A stretch of DNA of 34,130 nt. Source: Planctomycetota bacterium (GTDB taxonomy: Bacteria; Planctomycetota; Phycisphaerae; Sedimentisphaerales; Anaerobacaceae). How positions within the stretch are numbered: position 1 is the stretch's first letter; every line of letters starts with the position of its first letter. Positions 32,494 to 34,130 of this stretch are shown here, one piece after another. A program made the translations under genes and the position numbers. The stretch is taken from assembly GCA_030641115.1 (NCBI GenBank), contig DAOWID010000486.1, positions 1 to 34,130 on the forward strand, in the 5' to 3' direction. The notes beneath the pieces were generated by a model. That model did not search any database. It was not told the DNA's origin and was given only the letters and a program-made list of their open reading frames with translations.

Positions 32494-32677
32494 ATGGAAC
32501 GATATGGAATGATGCTTGGTTGAAATAGGGACGCGGGACATTGTGGAAATTCTTCGTGAAGCCATGGGCGCTGGTGAGAAGATATTGGCGAAGCGAACGG
32601 AGTTAAAACGAAGAACAGCTGTTGACAGAAAAGAATACAACAGTACAATGACACCCGGAGTTGAAATCGTGTCCTAA
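32494..32677 (+). pseudogene. Frameshifted small ORF (~60 aa), unknown
   Basis: A perfect AAGGAGGT (32483-32488 core) sits 6 nt before ATG 32494, but that frame stops after nine codons (MERYGMMLG). The overlapping frame from TTG 32516 reads on for 53 aa to TAA 32677: 'VEIGTRDIVEILREAMGAGE...' and ends 'NSTMTPGVEIVS', a protein-like helical, charged sequence. A one-base shift near 32512-32520 would join them into a ~60-residue protein. This could be a decayed gene, a sequencing error or a programmed shift; alternatively the nonapeptide is a leader. I do not recognise a family. The promoter at 32622 lies inside the second frame. Confidence 0.4.
32622..32649 (+). promoter_or_regulatory. Sigma70-type promoter TTGACA-N16-TACAAT for the exonuclease gene
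   Basis: TTGACA (32622-32627) and TACAAT (32644-32649) with a 16-bp spacer read rightward. These are the same two hexamers as in the promoter at 4903. The predicted start is ~90 nt upstream of the exonuclease ATG. A short hairpin GAGAC-CTTTTT-GTCTC (32683-32698) would sit in its leader. Confidence 0.6.
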
Positions 32678-32743
32678 CTCAGAGACCTTTTTGTCTCATT
32701 CTTGCTGATGAAGCACAAGCGTGGAAGCCTACGCTGGAGATTC

Positions 32744-33244
32744 ATGGGACAGATGAAACGTAGAGCATATCTTGACATAGAAACAACAGGACTTAGCAGG
32801 AACTACTATGACATTACTGTCATTGGGATAGCTCTTGAGAATAGGAAAGAGTGCAGAGTAGTCCAGCTCATAGGTGATGAGATTTCAGACGTCAGACTGT
32901 TGAAACTGCTCTCTGGGGTAGATGAGATCTATACCTACAACGGTTCAAGATTCGACATGCCTTTCATCAGAATTAAGCTCAATGTTGATCTCAACAAAGA
33001 GTTCAGCCACAGGGATCTGATGTATGATTGCTGGAAGCATAATCTCAAGGGTGGTCTCAAGGTAGTAGAAAGAAAGTTGGGAATAGGAAGAAATTTAGAG
33101 GGCATAGATGGATTTGTGGCTGTGAGGCTGTGGTCGGATTATGTAAATGGCAATGATGAGGATGCTCTGAATACTCTGCTCGAGTATAACAAAGAGGATG
33201 TGGTGAATTTGAGGATTCTGAGGCAGAAGCTGTGGGTGGGGTGA
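32744..33244 (+). CDS. DEDDy-type RNase H-like 3'-5' exonuclease (PF13482 family)
   Basis: 166 aa from ATG 32744 (GGAG 4-5 nt upstream); ATG 32753 and TTG 32702 are alternatives. Exo motifs: 'AYLDIETTGLS' (Asp11, Glu13), 'YNGSRFDMPF' (Asp71) and 'YNKEDVVNL' (Tyr148-x3-Asp152). This is a complete DEDDy set of the RNase_H_2 family, so 3'-5' exonuclease activity on DNA or RNA is expected. Arg codons are strikingly biased: 13 of 14 from ATG 32753 are AGA/AGG, unlike the mixed use in the neighbouring operon, suggesting a different origin. Small stand-alone members of this kind are common in archaea. Its biological role here is unknown. Confidence 0.8.
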   Translation: MGQMKRRAYLDIETTGLSRNYYDITVIGIALENRKECRVVQLIGDEISDVRLLKLLSGVDEIYTYNGSRFDMPFIRIKLNVDLNKEFSHRDLMYDCWKHNLKGGLKVVERKLGIGRNLEGIDGFVAVRLWSDYVNGNDEDALNTLLEYNKEDVVNLRILRQKLWVG

Positions 33245-33493
33245 GGGTGTTTCCCGTGAGCAGAAGTGAGGAATATGTGCGGCTGGTTAACGCATGCTGG
33301 AGCTTTCGCGAGACACTGCTGGGAATCACCATTTGGGATCTTTGCAGTTCTGGGTTTCGGAGAAGGTGCATGGCACGAGTTCCTCACCCCAAATTTTTTT
33401 GCCAGCTCGCTTTGGGTGTTTCTGAAAGTATTTGTTCGTAAACTTTCGCACTTTTTAGGCGGCTGATTTTAATGATTTATCAACACAAACATA
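33245..33493. other. Spacer between exonuclease gene and insertion sequence
   Basis: No gene is supported. A stem of CACCCCAAA (33385-33393) with TTTGGGTG (33411-33418), with a one-base bulge and a 17-nt loop that includes a T-run, may terminate transcription. A plus-strand ORF (33232-33441) overlaps the exonuclease stop and lacks recognisable features. The left end of the insertion sequence should lie in the right part of this spacer, but its inverted repeat cannot be set without the other end. Confidence 0.5.
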
Positions 33494-33543
33494 CCAACCT
33501 TCCGATGTCTTTATTGAAAACAAAAATAAGACAGGGAGGTTGG
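33494..33543 (+). promoter_or_regulatory. Hairpin sequestering the transposase ribosome-binding site
   Basis: CCAACCTTCC (33494-33503) pairs with GGGAGGTTGG (33534-33543): ten pairs with one G-U. The stem continues inward with TGTCTTTATT (33506-33515) against AATAAGACA (33525-33533), with small bulges. The transposase SD GGGAGG lies within the 3' arm, one base before ATG 33545. Such structures are known to block translation from read-through mRNA in several IS elements (for example IS10, IS50); a transcript starting inside the 5' arm would escape. The regulation here is inferred. Confidence 0.6.
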
Positions 33544-33544
33544 C

Positions 33545-34130
33545 ATGAATACAATTATTACTTCGACATGGGATACGATAATTCAATACTTTTTCCCAGT
33601 ATTTACGGTTCCAACGACAGAAATTTTTCTCAATCTCATAACCGGATGGGTTCTCTGCACCGCGAGACATACCATCACCGGCATCTTGCCATTCGCAGAC
33701 CCGGCTGGACAGAAAGCTCACGATGCTTATCATCGGTTCTTCCCGGACGCTTCCTGGGCAATGAGCGAGTTGTGGAGACTTTTGACGACTCTGCTGGTCA
33801 AAATATTTTACCCAACCGGTGTAATACCTACCGATCTGGACGACACCCTGTTTCATCGCAGTGGCAGAAAAGTCAATGGTGCGGGCTGGTGGCGGGACGC
33901 GGTTCGTTCGACCGGTACAAATATAGTCCACGCCTGGGGCCTGAACCTGGTAGTACTTACACTGAGAATAAATCCGCCCTGGGGCGGCGAGCCTTTGGGT
34001 TTGCCAATCAATATGAGACTTCACCGAAAGAATGGGCCGACTCTTACAAAACTGGCCAGCCAGATGCTCACAGAAGTTGCCCTCTGGCTGCCTCAAAGGC
34101 GTTTTCTGTGCAGTGCGGACGGTTTTTACG
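33545..34130 (+). CDS. Transposase, DDE_5 superfamily (3' end outside window)
   Basis: 195 codons are visible from ATG 33545 with GGGAGG 4-5 nt upstream; the frame is open to the window edge. It resembles transposases of the DDE_5 / IS701-like type: N-terminal 'LITGWVLCTARHTITGIL', 'HRFFPDASW', then the catalytic 'TDLDDTLFHRSGRKVNGAG' (Asp99/Asp100), 'RDAVRSTGTNIVHAWGLN' and a second 'SADGFY' Asp192. The remaining acidic residue would be beyond the window. The family assignment is by recognition of these motifs; the precise IS family is uncertain. Confidence 0.8.
   Translation, partial: MNTIITSTWDTIIQYFFPVFTVPTTEIFLNLITGWVLCTARHTITGILPFADPAGQKAHDAYHRFFPDASWAMSELWRLLTTLLVKIFYPTGVIPTDLDDTLFHRSGRKVNGAGWWRDAVRSTGTNIVHAWGLNLVVLTLRINPPWGGEPLGLPINMRLHRKNGPTLTKLASQMLTEVALWLPQRRFLCSADGFY

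Larger units (their letters stand above)
33480..34130 (+). mobile_element. Insertion sequence, DDE_5-type (left part)
   Basis: The presence of an IS is supported by the transposase at 33545 and the hairpin around its start. The left boundary given is approximate; terminal repeats and target duplication cannot be assigned because the right end is beyond the window. Confidence 0.6.

Noticed and set aside
32187-32654. 155-codon minus-strand ORF
   Set aside because: No recognisable motif, no good SD, Pro/Ser/Arg/Gln-rich composition like antisense noise, and it overlaps the small plus-strand frame and promoter.
33232-33441. 69-codon ORF after the exonuclease gene
   Set aside because: Overlaps the exonuclease stop, no SD, no recognisable features; left as spacer.
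33455-34096. 213-codon minus-strand ORF
   Set aside because: It is antisense to a clear transposase frame with catalytic motifs and a strong SD; its own sequence has no domain features.

Overview
This 34.1 kb window is an exosortase-linked exopolysaccharide (EPS) and cell-surface locus. It probably comes from a Planctomycetota bacterium (Phycisphaerae-like) of moderate GC. That placement is inferred from the mix of a giant beta-helix/Ig-repeat secreted protein, an EpsI/exosortase pair and a very long TPR protein; no rRNA or other marker gene is present to confirm it. I found no tRNA, rRNA or CRISPR array.

Layout. Positions 1-4403 (minus strand) hold most of a giant secreted protein: signal peptide, right-handed beta-helix, four Ig/cadherin-like repeats and a seven-fold beta-propeller-like repeat. 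Its C-terminus lies outside the window. A divergent intergenic region (4404-5109) carries a near-consensus sigma70 promoter, TTGACA-N17-TACAAT, pointing right. From 5110 to 32019, 21 genes run co-directionally and look like one long operon or a few tandem ones, with short gaps, 4-bp overlaps and many TTG/GTG starts. In order they are: EpsI; FemAB-like GNAT; GNAT; Wzx-type flippase; polysaccharide pyruvyl transferase; B12-binding radical SAM; O-antigen ligase/polymerase; a second FemAB-like GNAT; NodB deacetylase; methyltransferase; a second NodB deacetylase; GT2; GT4-like; PssD-like; PssE-like; a second GT2; an exosortase fused to a nucleotidyltransferase-like/hexapeptide module; Wzc-type tyrosine autokinase; a sugar-phosphate transferase fused to a related module; a 1393-aa TPR protein; and a solo LuxR-type HTH regulator.

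How they fit together (inference from families). The sugar-phosphate transferase starts a lipid-linked repeat unit. The GT2, GT4 and PssD/PssE enzymes extend it, and the pyruvyl transferase, deacetylases, methyltransferase and acyl/aminoacyltransferases decorate it. Wzx flips it, the ligase/polymerase assembles it and the Wzc kinase controls chain length. EpsI and exosortase tie this to C-terminal sorting of surface proteins; the divergent giant protein is an obvious candidate substrate. No outer-membrane export (Wza/OPX) gene and no complete PEP-CTERM-type substrate are visible in the window.

Downstream (32020-34130) the character changes. There is a gene-poor stretch with a frameshifted small ORF and a second strong promoter, then a DEDDy RNase H-like exonuclease with foreign-looking codon use, and then the 5' part of an insertion-sequence transposase whose ribosome-binding site is buried in a hairpin.

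The most unusual item is the exosortase fusion (21248-23242). A full exosortase with Cys/Arg/His catalytic residues is joined to an apparently dead sugar-nucleotidyltransferase domain plus left-handed beta-helix. A homologous beta-helix module is fused to the initiating sugar transferase two genes away (25683-27419).
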